A DNA stretch of 64,000 nt, taken from JALRBM01 sp964477195 (lineage in GTDB: Bacteria > Patescibacteriota > Saccharimonadia > Saccharimonadales > Saccharimonadaceae). Numbering within the stretch: position 1 is the stretch's first letter; each line of letters opens with the position of its first letter. The stretch spans positions 1 through 64,000 of the forward strand of contig CAYZCX010000003.1 in the NCBI GenBank assembly GCA_964477195.1, written 5' to 3'. Of the stretch, positions 15,962 to 24,882 are shown in pieces. The translations under genes and the position numbers were made by a program. The notes under the pieces were generated by a model that saw only the letters and a program-made list of their open reading frames with translations, did not search any database and was not told the DNA's origin.

Positions 15962-16012
15962 TAAAAAGGGGACGCATCGCGGTGAAGCAATTGCGTGGCT
16001 TCACCGCGACGC
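15962..16012 (-). terminator. Terminator of the 101-residue GC-rich gene
   Basis: Reading leftwards GCGTCGCGGTGAAGC pairs with GCTTCACCGCGATGC (one mismatch), followed by GTCCCCTTTTTAT. It begins six bases past the stop. Confidence 0.85.
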
Positions 16013-16018
16013 ACTGGA

Positions 16019-16324
16019 TTACCCGGATTCTTCTTCGGTCGGAGGAATTTCGCCCTTGTAATAGAGGTAGAGTGTTGCAGCGTCGAGTTCTGTCCAGGAC
16101 ATGCCCGGCGTGACGACGACGGTGACACCATCGAAGGTCACGTCGACCTTCATACCAGGTACGGCCTTGGCGCTCTCTGCTGCCTGGTTGACGCGATCGA
16201 AGATCTCGCTGTACCTGTCTTGGTCGAAGTCGGGATCATCATGAGGAGTGGTCACGAGGTACCTTTCACCTGTATCTATCTGCCGGATGCCTCGAGTATT
16301 CTCGGGCAGTATGTACCGTAGCAT
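16019..16324 (-). CDS. Uncharacterised 101-residue acidic protein, GC-rich unit
   Basis: No recognised family. The sequence alternates short strands and helices (MKVDVTFDGVTVVVTPGMSWTELDAATLYLYYKGEI) and ends in an acidic PPTEEESG tail. Predicted soluble and cytoplasmic. The ATG lacks an obvious Shine-Dalgarno, unlike the other units, although its leader of about 50 bases begins at a TATA-like box that lies back to back with the promoter of the kinase-like gene on the plus strand. A stem terminator follows the stop. Expression as a real gene is supported by promoter, codon bias and terminator. Confidence 0.6.
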   Translation of the reverse strand: MLRYILPENTRGIRQIDTGERYLVTTPHDDPDFDQDRYSEIFDRVNQAAESAKAVPGMKVDVTFDGVTVVVTPGMSWTELDAATLYLYYKGEIPPTEEESG

Positions 16325-16400
16325 AATTTGGTCTTGTCGTCGAACAACCCACGCGATAGTTGATTCGTGAGGAGTTTTATTGTATAATTCGACGCTGACT

Positions 16401-17120
16401 ATGACATCGCGATTTAAAGAACAATTTCATATTATAGATTCAACTCCTGAAGGCGAAGAACTCCTCGAACAAAATGAGGCGCTTCGTGCTGCTATGGAGC
16501 TTTATATCGCCGCTTCACCTGAATCACGCAAGGCTTATGTTCCGAATACCCGCTTACTCGGTGCAGGCAAATACTCCTTTACTTTCGGTCTTCGAGTAGC
16601 GGAATTTACAGAAATTGCGGTAAAAATTAGTGAGCCGGGCTCCAGCCAAAAAGCTCATGATACTGAGACGGATATGGAACCTGAGAATTTGCGTGAGCAA
16701 TTCGCCGTGCTGTCTGCACTTCGTAAGCATTTGGATGGAAAAAAAGAAGGTATTACAACGCCAAGACAATTCTTTGTGGCACATACGCCAGCCAACAGCC
16801 TTATTCTGGCTCAAGAATTTATGGAGGGCTGGACCTCACTTGAAGATAGGACAGATGAAGTATATGGTAAGGGGCCAGAAAGTGACGAGACTCGCAAAGC
16901 CATTGACGCATGGACGGACGTATCGCGTGCACGAATCATTAGTGCTATAGGTGATTTTGATCAGCGACGCCGCATCAATGATCTCGGTAACAAGACAGGC
17001 CGCCTTCATGGAGGGAATTTACTAGTGCCAGTCGGGTCATCGCTTGATGCCGAAACACCTCTGTGTGTTATTGATCAGCCAGGTGAGGTAGTCGAAATCC
17101 CACCTCTTGACAGGACTTAG
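16401..17120 (+). CDS. Protein kinase-like fold protein (possible phosphotransferase)
   Basis: About 239 residues. Kinase-like features seen by eye: a Gly-rich loop LLGAGKYSFTFGLRV, a strand with the expected Lys in EIAVKISEPG, a hinge-like LILAQEFMEGW, and a late LHGGNLLVPV followed by LCVIDQPGE, matching the HGDxxxxN...iDx pattern of RIO/ABC1/aminoglycoside-kinase-like proteins, with Gly replacing the usual catalytic Asp region (HGG). Activity is therefore uncertain; it may be a pseudokinase. Start at 16401, twelve bases after TATAAT (16383-16388); the frame extends to 16380 but that overlaps the promoter. Its last codons contain the -35 of the next gene. Confidence 0.55.
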   Translation: MTSRFKEQFHIIDSTPEGEELLEQNEALRAAMELYIAASPESRKAYVPNTRLLGAGKYSFTFGLRVAEFTEIAVKISEPGSSQKAHDTETDMEPENLREQFAVLSALRKHLDGKKEGITTPRQFFVAHTPANSLILAQEFMEGWTSLEDRTDEVYGKGPESDETRKAIDAWTDVSRARIISAIGDFDQRRRINDLGNKTGRLHGGNLLVPVGSSLDAETPLCVIDQPGEVVEIPPLDRT

Positions 17121-17135
17121 CTTTTTAGGTATCAT
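17107..17135 (+). promoter_or_regulatory. Promoter of the zinc-finger/His-rich gene
   Basis: TTGACA (17107-17112), 17-base spacer, TATCAT (17130-17135); near consensus and partly inside the upstream gene. The leader contains the 15-base stretch TCTACGATTGAGGAG (17153-17167), identical to 48333-48347 ahead of another GC-rich gene. Confidence 0.8.
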
Positions 17136-17175
17136 ATCTCGGTGCTCAATTGTCTACGATTGAGGAGGAGCACGC

Positions 17176-17535
17176 ATGTCCGAACAGATGATTCGTTGCC
17201 CCAAGCCGAGGAGCAGCACCGGTCAGCCGTGTGGCGAGCCGATGCAGAAGGTGACCGATCACGGCGTGGTCATCGACCAGTGTCCGCGTCACCGGTCGGT
17301 CTACCTCGACGCGGGTGAGCTGCAGGCGATCATTGCGCGAGTCGCGACCATGGACGGCTTCAACGCTCACGGCTACATGGCGACGCATCACCACGTGAGC
17401 AGCAGCGACCACCACGTCGGGGTCCTTCATCACGTCGGGGTCGTCCACCACGGCGGGTCCAGCAGCGACCACTACCGGCGCGGCGGTCACCACCACCGCA
17501 GCCACAGTGGTTTCCTGGACGACCTTTTCGACTAG
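17176..17535 (+). CDS. zf-TFIIB-type zinc-finger protein with a long His-rich tail
   Basis: 119 residues. Residues 6-50 follow the zf-TFIIB pattern seen in small bacterial proteins: a Cys in IRCP, a Cys in QPCGEPM, then VVIDQCPRHRSVYLDAGEL, where the usual CPxC is CPRH, so the fourth ligand would be His. Residues 65-110 form a tail with about twenty His in HHH and HH clusters mixed with Ser, Gly and Val, then a short FLDDLFD end. Zinc, nickel or copper binding by the tail is an inference. Strongly G+C rich. AGGAGGAG precedes the ATG. Confidence 0.75.
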   Translation: MSEQMIRCPKPRSSTGQPCGEPMQKVTDHGVVIDQCPRHRSVYLDAGELQAIIARVATMDGFNAHGYMATHHHVSSSDHHVGVLHHVGVVHHGGSSSDHYRRGGHHHRSHSGFLDDLFD

Positions 17536-17547
17536 GCCGTGCGCTCA

Positions 17548-17584
17548 GTTGCTCGGCCGGAGATTTCTTCTCCGGCCGAGCAAC
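17548..17584 (+). terminator. Strong GC-rich hairpin after the zinc-finger gene
   Basis: GTTGCTCGGCCGGAG (17548-17562) and CTCCGGCCGAGCAAC (17570-17584) are perfect complements around a seven-base loop; only a weak pyrimidine tail follows. Confidence 0.85.
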
Positions 17585-17595
17585 ACCTACTTCTA

Positions 17596-17625
17596 AAGCC
17601 TTTTAGGGCTTTTATTTTTAGCTAA
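17596..17625 (+). terminator. Second, AT-type terminator
   Basis: AAAGCC and GGCTTT form a short stem followed by TATTTTT. It lies before the polysaccharide cluster promoter and looks like a core-genome terminator left downstream of the inserted unit. Confidence 0.6.
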
Positions 17626-17668
17626 ATATATTTGATAAAAATACCAATTTAGTATAGAATCAGCATCT

Positions 17669-19054
17669 ATGATTAAAGAATTATTTAAGAAGTGGCTTTA
17701 TCCATCTGTAGGAATCCTATTACTGGTGAGTTATCTTCTCGTCGCTTTTACGCTTATTAGACTTAATATTATTCCTCTTTTATATCTTTTGGTAGCTCTG
17801 GCGGTGACTCTACCTATTGCCTGGATTATTTTTCCTCATTTTAAAAACAAGGCTTCGCGAAGAAAAAAGATAATTATCTCGTGTTTTTCGGTTCTGATTA
17901 TAGGAATTTGTCTTTATATTGCTGTAGCTCTCAATACGACTGCTTCATTTCTTGGGAGTCTCGGAAATGACACGGAAAAGTTTGAAAGTTATAGTGTGAT
18001 AGCAAAGAAAGACCGTCATATAAAACTTAGCGCGGCGAAGAGTGCTGCACTAGTGGGGAATGATGGTAATGCGGATGCGGTTAAGGTTGAGGTGGATAAG
18101 CTGACGAAGGCTAGTCAAACTAAATTCGAAGGTCTCTCGGCGGTCACTGCAACGCTAAAAGCAGACACTAGCGATATAGGAGTGGTGACAGATTCCCAGC
18201 TTGGTCTTGTAAAAGAAACAGATCAATCTTTCTCTAACACGACAGAAGTGCTGGCCACGTTCAAAGTGAAGGTGGCTTCAATGAAGTCCTCTGTGAATAT
18301 TTCAAAGCCGTTTGTCGTCTACATTAGCGGCATTGATACATATGGGCAGATTAGTACTGTATCTCGCAGCGACGTCAATATGTTGGCTGTTGTGAATCCG
18401 GTGTCACACAGGATCCTACTTGTTAATACACCACGTGATTACTATGTACAGTTACACGGGACAACTGGGATTCGGGACAAATTGACCCATGCTGGCATTT
18501 ACGGTGTTGATATGTCGATACAAACTATGGAAGATCTATACGGCACATCTATCGATTCGTATTTGCGTGTTAACTTCAGCTCTTTAGTTTCTGTCGTTGA
18601 TGCTCTAGGCGGTGTCGAAGTATATTCCGATCAGGCTTTCAAGTCATTTAAGGAAGGTTACAATACGATGAATGGTGTGCAGGCACTCGAATTCTCAAGG
18701 GAGCGCTACAGCTTTGCCGAAGGAGACAGGGCAAGAGGACGAAACCAACAACGTGTCATTGAGGCAATTGTGGACAAACTTAGCAGTCCTAGTATTCTTG
18801 CAAACTACAATGCGGTAATCTCTACGTTACAGTCATCAATCCAGACGGATATCTCCGGAGATAAAGTAGCAGCCTTGGTGAAGCAGCAGCTTGAAGAAAG
18901 AAGACTGTGGAAGACAGAAGCTATCAGTGTGGATGGAACAGGTAAGCAGGCCCCTACCTATAGCATGGGCAACACCCCGTTGTACGTTATGGAGCCAAAC
19001 CCTGCTACACTGGAAGCGGCTAAACAAAAAATACGATCATATCTTCAACAGTAG
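17669..19054 (+). CDS. LytR-CpsA-Psr (LCP) family protein
   Basis: 461 residues. LCP enzymes transfer undecaprenyl-linked glycopolymers onto peptidoglycan at the outer face of the membrane. Three transmembrane segments lie in the first 100 residues, followed by a coil-rich spacer (about 110-205) and the LCP domain from VVYISGIDTYGQ, with SRSDVNMLAVVNP, ILLVNTPRDYYV, DKLTHAGIYG and ALEFSRERYSFAEGDRARGRNQQ (the Arg/Asp lipid-phosphate site). Opens the surface-glycan cluster. The ATG is eight bases after TAGAAT (17655-17660), with TTGATA 17 bases upstream, so leaderless. Likely attaches the polymer made by the downstream genes. Confidence 0.92.
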   Translation: MIKELFKKWLYPSVGILLLVSYLLVAFTLIRLNIIPLLYLLVALAVTLPIAWIIFPHFKNKASRRKKIIISCFSVLIIGICLYIAVALNTTASFLGSLGNDTEKFESYSVIAKKDRHIKLSAAKSAALVGNDGNADAVKVEVDKLTKASQTKFEGLSAVTATLKADTSDIGVVTDSQLGLVKETDQSFSNTTEVLATFKVKVASMKSSVNISKPFVVYISGIDTYGQISTVSRSDVNMLAVVNPVSHRILLVNTPRDYYVQLHGTTGIRDKLTHAGIYGVDMSIQTMEDLYGTSIDSYLRVNFSSLVSVVDALGGVEVYSDQAFKSFKEGYNTMNGVQALEFSRERYSFAEGDRARGRNQQRVIEAIVDKLSSPSILANYNAVISTLQSSIQTDISGDKVAALVKQQLEERRLWKTEAISVDGTGKQAPTYSMGNTPLYVMEPNPATLEAAKQKIRSYLQQ

Positions 19055-19142
19055 AATCGCTTACGCTTAATATATAAAACAACAATATTTACTAAAAGGT
19101 AAATATATGTTATTCTCGGTAAGACTTATTGAGGAGAATGTT

Positions 19143-19952
19143 GTGCAGGATATAAATTTATATCACTTACTTAGATTTTATGCGAAAAAATGGATGTGGA
19201 TTGTAGGAAGCATTCTTATTGCTCTTGCATTAGGCCACGTTTATAACACTTATATTCAAACGCCGCTGTATAAAAGCAGCGCGACACTCATTCTTATTAA
19301 CCCAAATGATAAGAGAACAACGCAAGACGTTACACTAATTAACAACTATATTGAGCTATTTAAGTCTCGTCGTGTCCTCGAGCCTGTGATAAGTGAGAAA
19401 AAGGTGGATATAGACTACGATACACTCGTGGATTCTATTGATGCGACAAACGAAAAAAATACAGATGTGATAAAAGTTTCCATATCTACCCCTAGTCCAG
19501 ACACGAGTAAGACACTAGTGGAAGGTTCAGTTGCCTCTTTCAAGGAGCAGGCAGAGAAACTTTATAAACTAGATAACGTTCGTTCGGTGGACGAGGCAAG
19601 TTATTCTTCGACACCGTATAATGTCCACAAGTCGTTTATCCTATTGGTAACGGGAATTGGCGGACTCATCATCTCTCTGCTGGCTTTATTCTTTGCTTAT
19701 GACTATAGTCTTACCCATTACAAAACATTAAAAAAATCTAAGTCATCCTTAAGGCGCGCGAAGATGGTTGCTATTATAAAAACGATGAGTGAACTATTTC
19801 ACATACGTAAAGCTGAAGCACCCCTGCCCGCCAAAAAGACAGTGTCTAAGAAGACGTCTACTAAAACAAAAAGCAAGGTAGCGTCAGCTACGGCTAAAAC
19901 AAAAAAGACTCCAGTAAAGAAGGTATCAAGGCCACCACGAAAGACTAAGTAG
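19143..19952 (+). CDS. Wzz/capsular polysaccharide co-polymerase-like protein
   Basis: About 269 residues. Chain-length regulator of Wzy-dependent polysaccharide synthesis: N-terminal DINLYHLLRFYAKKWMWIVGSILIAL with the first membrane segment, YKSSATLILINP extracytoplasmic start, a helical periplasm-side domain, and a second membrane segment near residue 175. No tyrosine-kinase domain is fused; instead the cytoplasmic C-terminus is a Lys/Thr/Pro-rich tail (PAKKTVSKKTSTKTKSK) that may bind acidic polymers. I chose the GTG at 19143 because GAGGAG lies six bases upstream and it gives the normal family N-terminus; an ATG at 19107 with AAAGGT is the alternative. Confidence 0.82.
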   Translation: MQDINLYHLLRFYAKKWMWIVGSILIALALGHVYNTYIQTPLYKSSATLILINPNDKRTTQDVTLINNYIELFKSRRVLEPVISEKKVDIDYDTLVDSIDATNEKNTDVIKVSISTPSPDTSKTLVEGSVASFKEQAEKLYKLDNVRSVDEASYSSTPYNVHKSFILLVTGIGGLIISLLALFFAYDYSLTHYKTLKKSKSSLRRAKMVAIIKTMSELFHIRKAEAPLPAKKTVSKKTSTKTKSKVASATAKTKKTPVKKVSRPPRKTK

Positions 19953-19959
19953 CAAGGGT

Positions 19960-20595
19960 ATGTACGGTCTCTTTCTCAAAAGATTTATTGACGTTGTCCT
20001 TTCACTTATTGCTCTCACCTTTCTTCTCGTTCCACTTAGTATTGTAGCTATACTTATTAAGATTGAGTCGAAAGGACCTGTATTTTTTCGCCAGACCAGA
20101 GCGGGTAGGAATTTAGTGCCATTTAGAGTGTATAAATTCCGAACAATGAAAACGAGTGCACCTAGAAACAGCCCAACAAATAGCCTTAAAGATGCGAATA
20201 TGTATATTACACGTGTTGGACGAGTACTGCGTAAACTTTCTATAGATGAATTACCTCAGCTGCTCAATGTTCTTAAAGGAGACATGAGTATCGTGGGGCC
20301 TCGGCCAGTTATCGTCACTGAAACACAATTATTAAAAGCTAGGGAAAAATATGGTGCTAATTCACTCGTTCCTGGAATTACCGGGTGGGCTCAAGTAAAT
20401 GGAAGAGATGAGCTGAGCATTAGTAAAAAGGCCAAGATGGACGGCGAATACGCTAAGAGTTTTGGTGTTATGATGGATATAAAGTGTATCTTCAAAACCG
20501 TTTGGGCAGTCATTGCTGTTAAAGGGCATAAAGAAGGACATCAAGTTGAAGATGAATTTGATCCAGTACATGCGACTTTAAGTGAGGCAGAGTGA
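19960..20595 (+). CDS. Undecaprenyl-phosphate sugar phosphotransferase (PglC/WbaP-type)
   Basis: 211 residues. Monotopic phosphoglycosyl transferase that starts glycan assembly by moving a sugar-1-phosphate from a UDP-sugar to undecaprenyl phosphate. Evidence: a single N-terminal re-entrant hydrophobic segment, SKGPVFFRQTRAGRNLVPFRVYKFRTM, LRKLSIDELPQLLNVLKGDMSIVGPRPV (catalytic Asp-Glu dyad), and PGITGWAQVNGRD. The minimal length matches the catalytic-core (PglC-like) class rather than WbaP. Eight bases after the Wzz stop, and its end overlaps the next gene by four bases. Confidence 0.93.
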   Translation: MYGLFLKRFIDVVLSLIALTFLLVPLSIVAILIKIESKGPVFFRQTRAGRNLVPFRVYKFRTMKTSAPRNSPTNSLKDANMYITRVGRVLRKLSIDELPQLLNVLKGDMSIVGPRPVIVTETQLLKAREKYGANSLVPGITGWAQVNGRDELSISKKAKMDGEYAKSFGVMMDIKCIFKTVWAVIAVKGHKEGHQVEDEFDPVHATLSEAE

Positions 20596-21710
20596 TGATT
20601 AAAGATAAAAAGATTCTCTTTACCTCTCACACGGCGAATTTCTCGAAGTTTAATCGTCCGTTGATGAGAATGTTAAAAGAACAAGGAAACGAGGTGCACT
20701 ATGCATCTGCTGGGGAAGAGGAAGTTCTTGATTGCGACAAGCACTTTACGATTCCTTTTGCACGGAGCCCTTTAAAGCTTGATAACCTAAAGGCGATACG
20801 ACAACTTCGTTCACTGATTGAAAAAGAGAAGTATGATCTCATTCATACCCATACTCCGATGGGAAGTGTCGTGACGCGTCTGGCGGCTCGAGGAGCTCGT
20901 AAGAATTATGGAACGAAGTTGATTTATACCGCCCATGGATTTCATTTCTTTAAAGGTGCGCCTCTGCTAAATTGGGCAATATATTATCCGATTGAGAAAA
21001 GTCTAGCACGATATACGGATACGCTAATCACGATAAATAGCGAAGACTTTAGCCGTGCCAAAAGAAACTTTACGACGCAAGTCGAATATATTACTGGTGT
21101 AGGGGTTGACATTGAGAGATTCCAGTCGGTATCTGCCACGAAAAAAAAGCAGTTACGCAAGGAATATGGTTTTGCAGCGGACGATTTCATCTTAATTTAT
21201 ATTGCCGAACTTAATGGCAATAAAAACCAAGCCTTCTTGATTAAACAAATGGAGGTTTTAAAGGCGAAAATTCCTTCGATAAAACTTATATTCTGCGGTA
21301 TCGGCAGTTCAGAAGCTACTTACAAGAAGCTGGTTAATACATTAGACTTGAATGACGAGATAAAATTCCTTGGTTACCGTAAAGATGTCGACTGTCTATT
21401 GGCCTTATCTGATATTGCGGTTTCTTCAAGTAAACGTGAAGGGCTAGGGGTTAACTTAATTGAAGCTATGGCTGTCGGTCTCCCATTGGTCGCGTCTCAT
21501 AACCGAGGGCATCGCGATCTTATTACCTCCGAGTTGAATGGATATCTTTTTATTTCAGGAGAAGACTTTATTGAGTTCGTCGTAAGACTGTATAGAGATA
21601 AAGAACGTGTGAAGAAAATTCGTAAACACAATCTGTCGACGGTTTCAAAGTATAGCGTGCCTGCTTCGGTCACGACAATGCAGAATATATATGAAGAGGT
21701 AATGTCATGA
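20592..21710 (+). CDS. Family 4 glycosyltransferase (GT-B fold)
   Basis: 372 residues. Adds a sugar to the lipid-linked intermediate at the cytoplasmic face. Features: ILFTSHTANFSKFNRPLMRML opening, IHTHTPMGSVVTRLAAR, TAHGFHFFKGAP, then the C-terminal nucleotide-sugar domain with ITGVGVDIERF, IAELNGNKNQAFLI, and SSSKREGLGVNLIEAMAVGLPLVAS (the E-x7-E motif). The N-terminal domain resembles EpsD/PglA-type enzymes. ATGA overlap with the gene before and after indicates tight coupling. Sugar specificity cannot be read from sequence. Confidence 0.92.
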   Translation: MMIKDKKILFTSHTANFSKFNRPLMRMLKEQGNEVHYASAGEEEVLDCDKHFTIPFARSPLKLDNLKAIRQLRSLIEKEKYDLIHTHTPMGSVVTRLAARGARKNYGTKLIYTAHGFHFFKGAPLLNWAIYYPIEKSLARYTDTLITINSEDFSRAKRNFTTQVEYITGVGVDIERFQSVSATKKKQLRKEYGFAADDFILIYIAELNGNKNQAFLIKQMEVLKAKIPSIKLIFCGIGSSEATYKKLVNTLDLNDEIKFLGYRKDVDCLLALSDIAVSSSKREGLGVNLIEAMAVGLPLVASHNRGHRDLITSELNGYLFISGEDFIEFVVRLYRDKERVKKIRKHNLSTVSKYSVPASVTTMQNIYEEVMS

Positions 21711-22798
21711 GTGATACCTCGAGTCTAATATTCTATCTCGTATCTTTCCTGCTTGCCGCAGCGTTTATGTATCTTGGGCTGCGTTATGCAAAGAAAATAT
21801 TAATCGGCATCGCACTCATCATTCCTATTCTGGTGGGCGGACTGCGATATTACGTCGGTACCGACTACGCATCGTACGAACGACTGTTTAACGCGTTTCT
21901 TAATACGTCTTTTTCAGACTACATAACCAGTAATACCTATAATATTGAACCGGGATTCTTTGCTCTGATAAAGGCGGGTCAACTCTTCAGCGATCAACCT
22001 TACGTGCTGTTTTTAGCATCAGCCGCGCTAACGATAATATTCTTCTACTATGGACTGAGGAACTTGCAGGCCTCTCATAAATCCCTTATCTATCTTCTTT
22101 ATCTAGTGATCGTATTCCCAATTACGCTGAATGCAACCCGGCAAGGTATCGCTATATCAATTGTCTTCTTTGCAATTACCCATCTGATGAAAGGGAAAAA
22201 CAAGCGTTTTATTATCTTTACGATCATTGCTTCAATGTTCCACCTCAGCGCTTTGATAGGGCTTGTCGCTTATCCTGCTTTCAAGATCCTAATTCGAAAG
22301 AAAGATGCCATAATGCCAAGTCGATTTCTTTTAAGATCGACGGTTGCAACTGCTATTGTGGTATGTCTGGCGCCGATCTTATTTCATCTTGTCACACAAA
22401 TAAGCATCTTTGAAAAATATGCAAACTACTCGGATTATGTCAGTGGTGTTAGCGCTACGATGATTGCATTTAAAATTTCTATGATTTTAATCGTTACTTA
22501 CTTTTATAAAAAGATTAGTAAGAAGAACGAATTTACAGGAATGTACTTCGTGTTAGCCTTGGTAGAGATATCGACGATTGGTCTTTGGTTTAGCTCTGCG
22601 GCAATCTTTAGGATATCTTTATTCTTTACTCCATTTACTCTTGTGTTAATCTCTGAACTTCCCGAAGCATTTAAGACCCGTACTGATAAAACAATCATAC
22701 AGATATTGTGTGTTCTATTCTGTCTCGTTTACTTTTATGTTGCCTACTTTGTCGCCGGGCAAGCCGAAATAATTCCATATCAGTTTGTAAGTTTATAG
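21707..22798 (+). CDS. EpsG/Wzy-type polysaccharide polymerase
   Basis: 363 residues with about ten hydrophobic segments. The pattern GGLRYYVGTDYASYERLF after the second segment, NIEPGFFALIKAG and NATRQGIAISIVFFAI matches the EpsG family of glycan polymerases, which joins lipid-linked repeat units outside the cell membrane. Position between two glycosyltransferases and near a flippase supports a Wzy role. No frameshift seen. Confidence 0.87.
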   Translation: MSDTSSLIFYLVSFLLAAAFMYLGLRYAKKILIGIALIIPILVGGLRYYVGTDYASYERLFNAFLNTSFSDYITSNTYNIEPGFFALIKAGQLFSDQPYVLFLASAALTIIFFYYGLRNLQASHKSLIYLLYLVIVFPITLNATRQGIAISIVFFAITHLMKGKNKRFIIFTIIASMFHLSALIGLVAYPAFKILIRKKDAIMPSRFLLRSTVATAIVVCLAPILFHLVTQISIFEKYANYSDYVSGVSATMIAFKISMILIVTYFYKKISKKNEFTGMYFVLALVEISTIGLWFSSAAIFRISLFFTPFTLVLISELPEAFKTRTDKTIIQILCVLFCLVYFYVAYFVAGQAEIIPYQFVSL

Positions 22799-22802
22799 AA
22801 AG

Positions 22803-23798
22803 ATGAAGAGCATGAAAATTCCTAAAGTCAGTATCATTATTCCACTATATAATGTAGCCCCCTATTTGGAGGCATGTTTCGCGTCGGTTCTCTCACAGAC
22901 GATGGACCAATTTGAGCTAATTGCGATCAATGACGGAAGCGCGGATTCAACAGGTGAAATAGCTGAAAAGTTTGCGCGTTCAGACAGACGAATAAAGGTA
23001 ACCCATCAGCCTAATGGTGGTCCTTCTGTGGCGCGCAATGTCGGACTCGATCAGGCAAAAGGCGAGTATGTTTGTTTTATTGACGGCGATGACTATGTCA
23101 CTAAGAATATGCTCGAAGAGATGGTTCGTATGATCGAATCGTCAAAAGCCGATGTTTGTGTTGGTGGCATTAAAAGCTTCAGAAACCTTAAATTCGTACC
23201 TGAATATGCGGCTCATGAGGATCATACTGTTCTTGACTCACACGAGGCAAGTAATGTATTGCTGTACGAAAAGGGAATACTTAACTCCCAGTGCGCGAAA
23301 CTTTACAGGCACTCTACGATCGGGAATATTCGGTTTGATCCTGATATCGCGTTCGGTGAAGACATGTACTTTAACTATAATGTATTTAAGGCGGCGAAGC
23401 AGGTCGTAATTAGTGCGTTTACGCCTTATTACTATCTTCAGCGCAGTGGTAGTGTAATGCGAGCACGCTTTAATGAAAAACGCGCTGATTCACTTTTAGT
23501 GGCTCATAAAATACATGAAGATGTAACTACCAATAACAGGGAAGATCTGAAAGATGCAGTAGTCAATAAACTCTTTACCGAGTCAGTGTCTATTGCGGGA
23601 CTTATTCCCCTGAAGGATCGTCGATCTGATTTATTTACGAATTGTATCGACTTCATTGATCAAAATAAGTTCATTATTTTCAATAATTCGCAGGTTGGAA
23701 GAAAAAATAGGCTATTCTCTGCACTTGCGATATTTAACAAGAGACTGCTTATTAACTTATTGTGGATCAGAAATAATGTCAGAAGGAAGATAGGATAG
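22803..23798 (+). CDS. Family 2 glycosyltransferase (GT-A fold)
   Basis: 331 residues. Typical GT2 N-terminus: VSIIIPLYNVAPYLEACFASVLSQT, AINDGSADST, NGGPSVARNVGLDQAKGEYVCFIDGDDYV (DxD metal site) and FGEDMYFNY. The C-terminal hundred residues are less conserved. Start ambiguous between 22803 and the ATG four codons later (22812). Transfers a sugar to the growing repeat unit in the cytoplasm. Confidence 0.92.
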   Translation: MKSMKIPKVSIIIPLYNVAPYLEACFASVLSQTMDQFELIAINDGSADSTGEIAEKFARSDRRIKVTHQPNGGPSVARNVGLDQAKGEYVCFIDGDDYVTKNMLEEMVRMIESSKADVCVGGIKSFRNLKFVPEYAAHEDHTVLDSHEASNVLLYEKGILNSQCAKLYRHSTIGNIRFDPDIAFGEDMYFNYNVFKAAKQVVISAFTPYYYLQRSGSVMRARFNEKRADSLLVAHKIHEDVTTNNREDLKDAVVNKLFTESVSIAGLIPLKDRRSDLFTNCIDFIDQNKFIIFNNSQVGRKNRLFSALAIFNKRLLINLLWIRNNVRRKIG

Positions 23799-23799
23799 T

Positions 23800-24882
23800 A
23801 TGAAGAAAGTATTTTTAAGGTTTTACGATCTGCAGAATCTAGGAGATGATCTTTTTCTTCATATAATTACTAATCGTTATAAGAATCAGTTTACGGTTGT
23901 CAGTAAGTCGCCTAGTGCAATAATGAATAAGCCAAACATTATCGTTTACAGCAAGCGAAAACTTCTTTTATTGGCAAGGTTTATAGAAAAATATATTTAT
24001 CCTAAGAACTTGCTTATTAATAAGCTTATTAATAAAAACGATCTTTATGTATATGTTGGCGGATCGCTATTCATCGATAACGGCGACTGGAAGCATTGGG
24101 AAAGTGAGCACCGTTTTTATCGGAATTTGAAACGGCCATACTACATTCTGGGTTCTAATTTCGGTCCTTCAAAAAGTAGAAGATATACGGAGCTTGTACG
24201 CGACATACTAAGGAGGGCTAAGGATGTGTGCTTTAGAGACAGTGCATCATCAGACAATTTCAAAAGTTTGAAAAACGTACGGACCTCGACCGACATCGCG
24301 TTTACTCTTGATACGAGTTCTTTTACTTCCAAGACAGAGAAGACGGCGGTATTTTCAATAATCAATTGTAAAAACCGCTTTGATGACGTGACAGCAGATA
24401 AGTATGAACAGGAAATTATTAAATTATCACAAAACCTGTCAGATAAAGGTTACAAAATAGTTTACATGTCATTTTGTAAGTCCGAGGGAGATGAAGAGGC
24501 GATTCGCAGGATCCAGCAAAGAGCATCAGCTAAGTTGAGCCGAAGTATTGAAGTTTACAACTATAACGGTGATCTTAAAGAGGCTCTTGGGTTACTGGCT
24601 AAAGCCGAGATTATAGTTGGCGGAAGGTTCCATGCCTCGGTATTGGGCCTGCTATTCTCTAAGAAGATTCTTCCTATGGCGTATAGCGATAAGACAATTA
24701 ATTTGTTAAATGACATGGGCTATCAAGGAGATATTGTCGATATACGAAGGATAGATACTTTCGATGGTTCAAAAGTGGATTTTGATAAAATTGCGATTCA
24801 CAACATAGTACGACAAATAAAGCGTGCTAAAGAACAGTTCTATGAACTAGATAAGGCTTTAATTAGGAAGTCTAATGAATAA
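23800..24882 (+). CDS. Polysaccharide pyruvyl transferase family protein
   Basis: 360 residues. CsaB/WcaK-type enzymes ketalise a glycan sugar with pyruvate from phosphoenolpyruvate. Evidence: FYDLQNLGDDLFLH at the N-terminus, VYVGGSLFI, YYILGSNFGPSKS, VCFRDSASSDNFK, TDIAFTL, and GGRFHASVLGLLFSKKILPMAYSDK near the end. Pyruvylation would give the polymer negative charge; in Gram-positive S-layer systems such ketals bind SLH domains, but no SLH protein is seen here. Overlaps the flippase gene by eight bases. Confidence 0.88.
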   Translation: MKKVFLRFYDLQNLGDDLFLHIITNRYKNQFTVVSKSPSAIMNKPNIIVYSKRKLLLLARFIEKYIYPKNLLINKLINKNDLYVYVGGSLFIDNGDWKHWESEHRFYRNLKRPYYILGSNFGPSKSRRYTELVRDILRRAKDVCFRDSASSDNFKSLKNVRTSTDIAFTLDTSSFTSKTEKTAVFSIINCKNRFDDVTADKYEQEIIKLSQNLSDKGYKIVYMSFCKSEGDEEAIRRIQQRASAKLSRSIEVYNYNGDLKEALGLLAKAEIIVGGRFHASVLGLLFSKKILPMAYSDKTINLLNDMGYQGDIVDIRRIDTFDGSKVDFDKIAIHNIVRQIKRAKEQFYELDKALIRKSNE

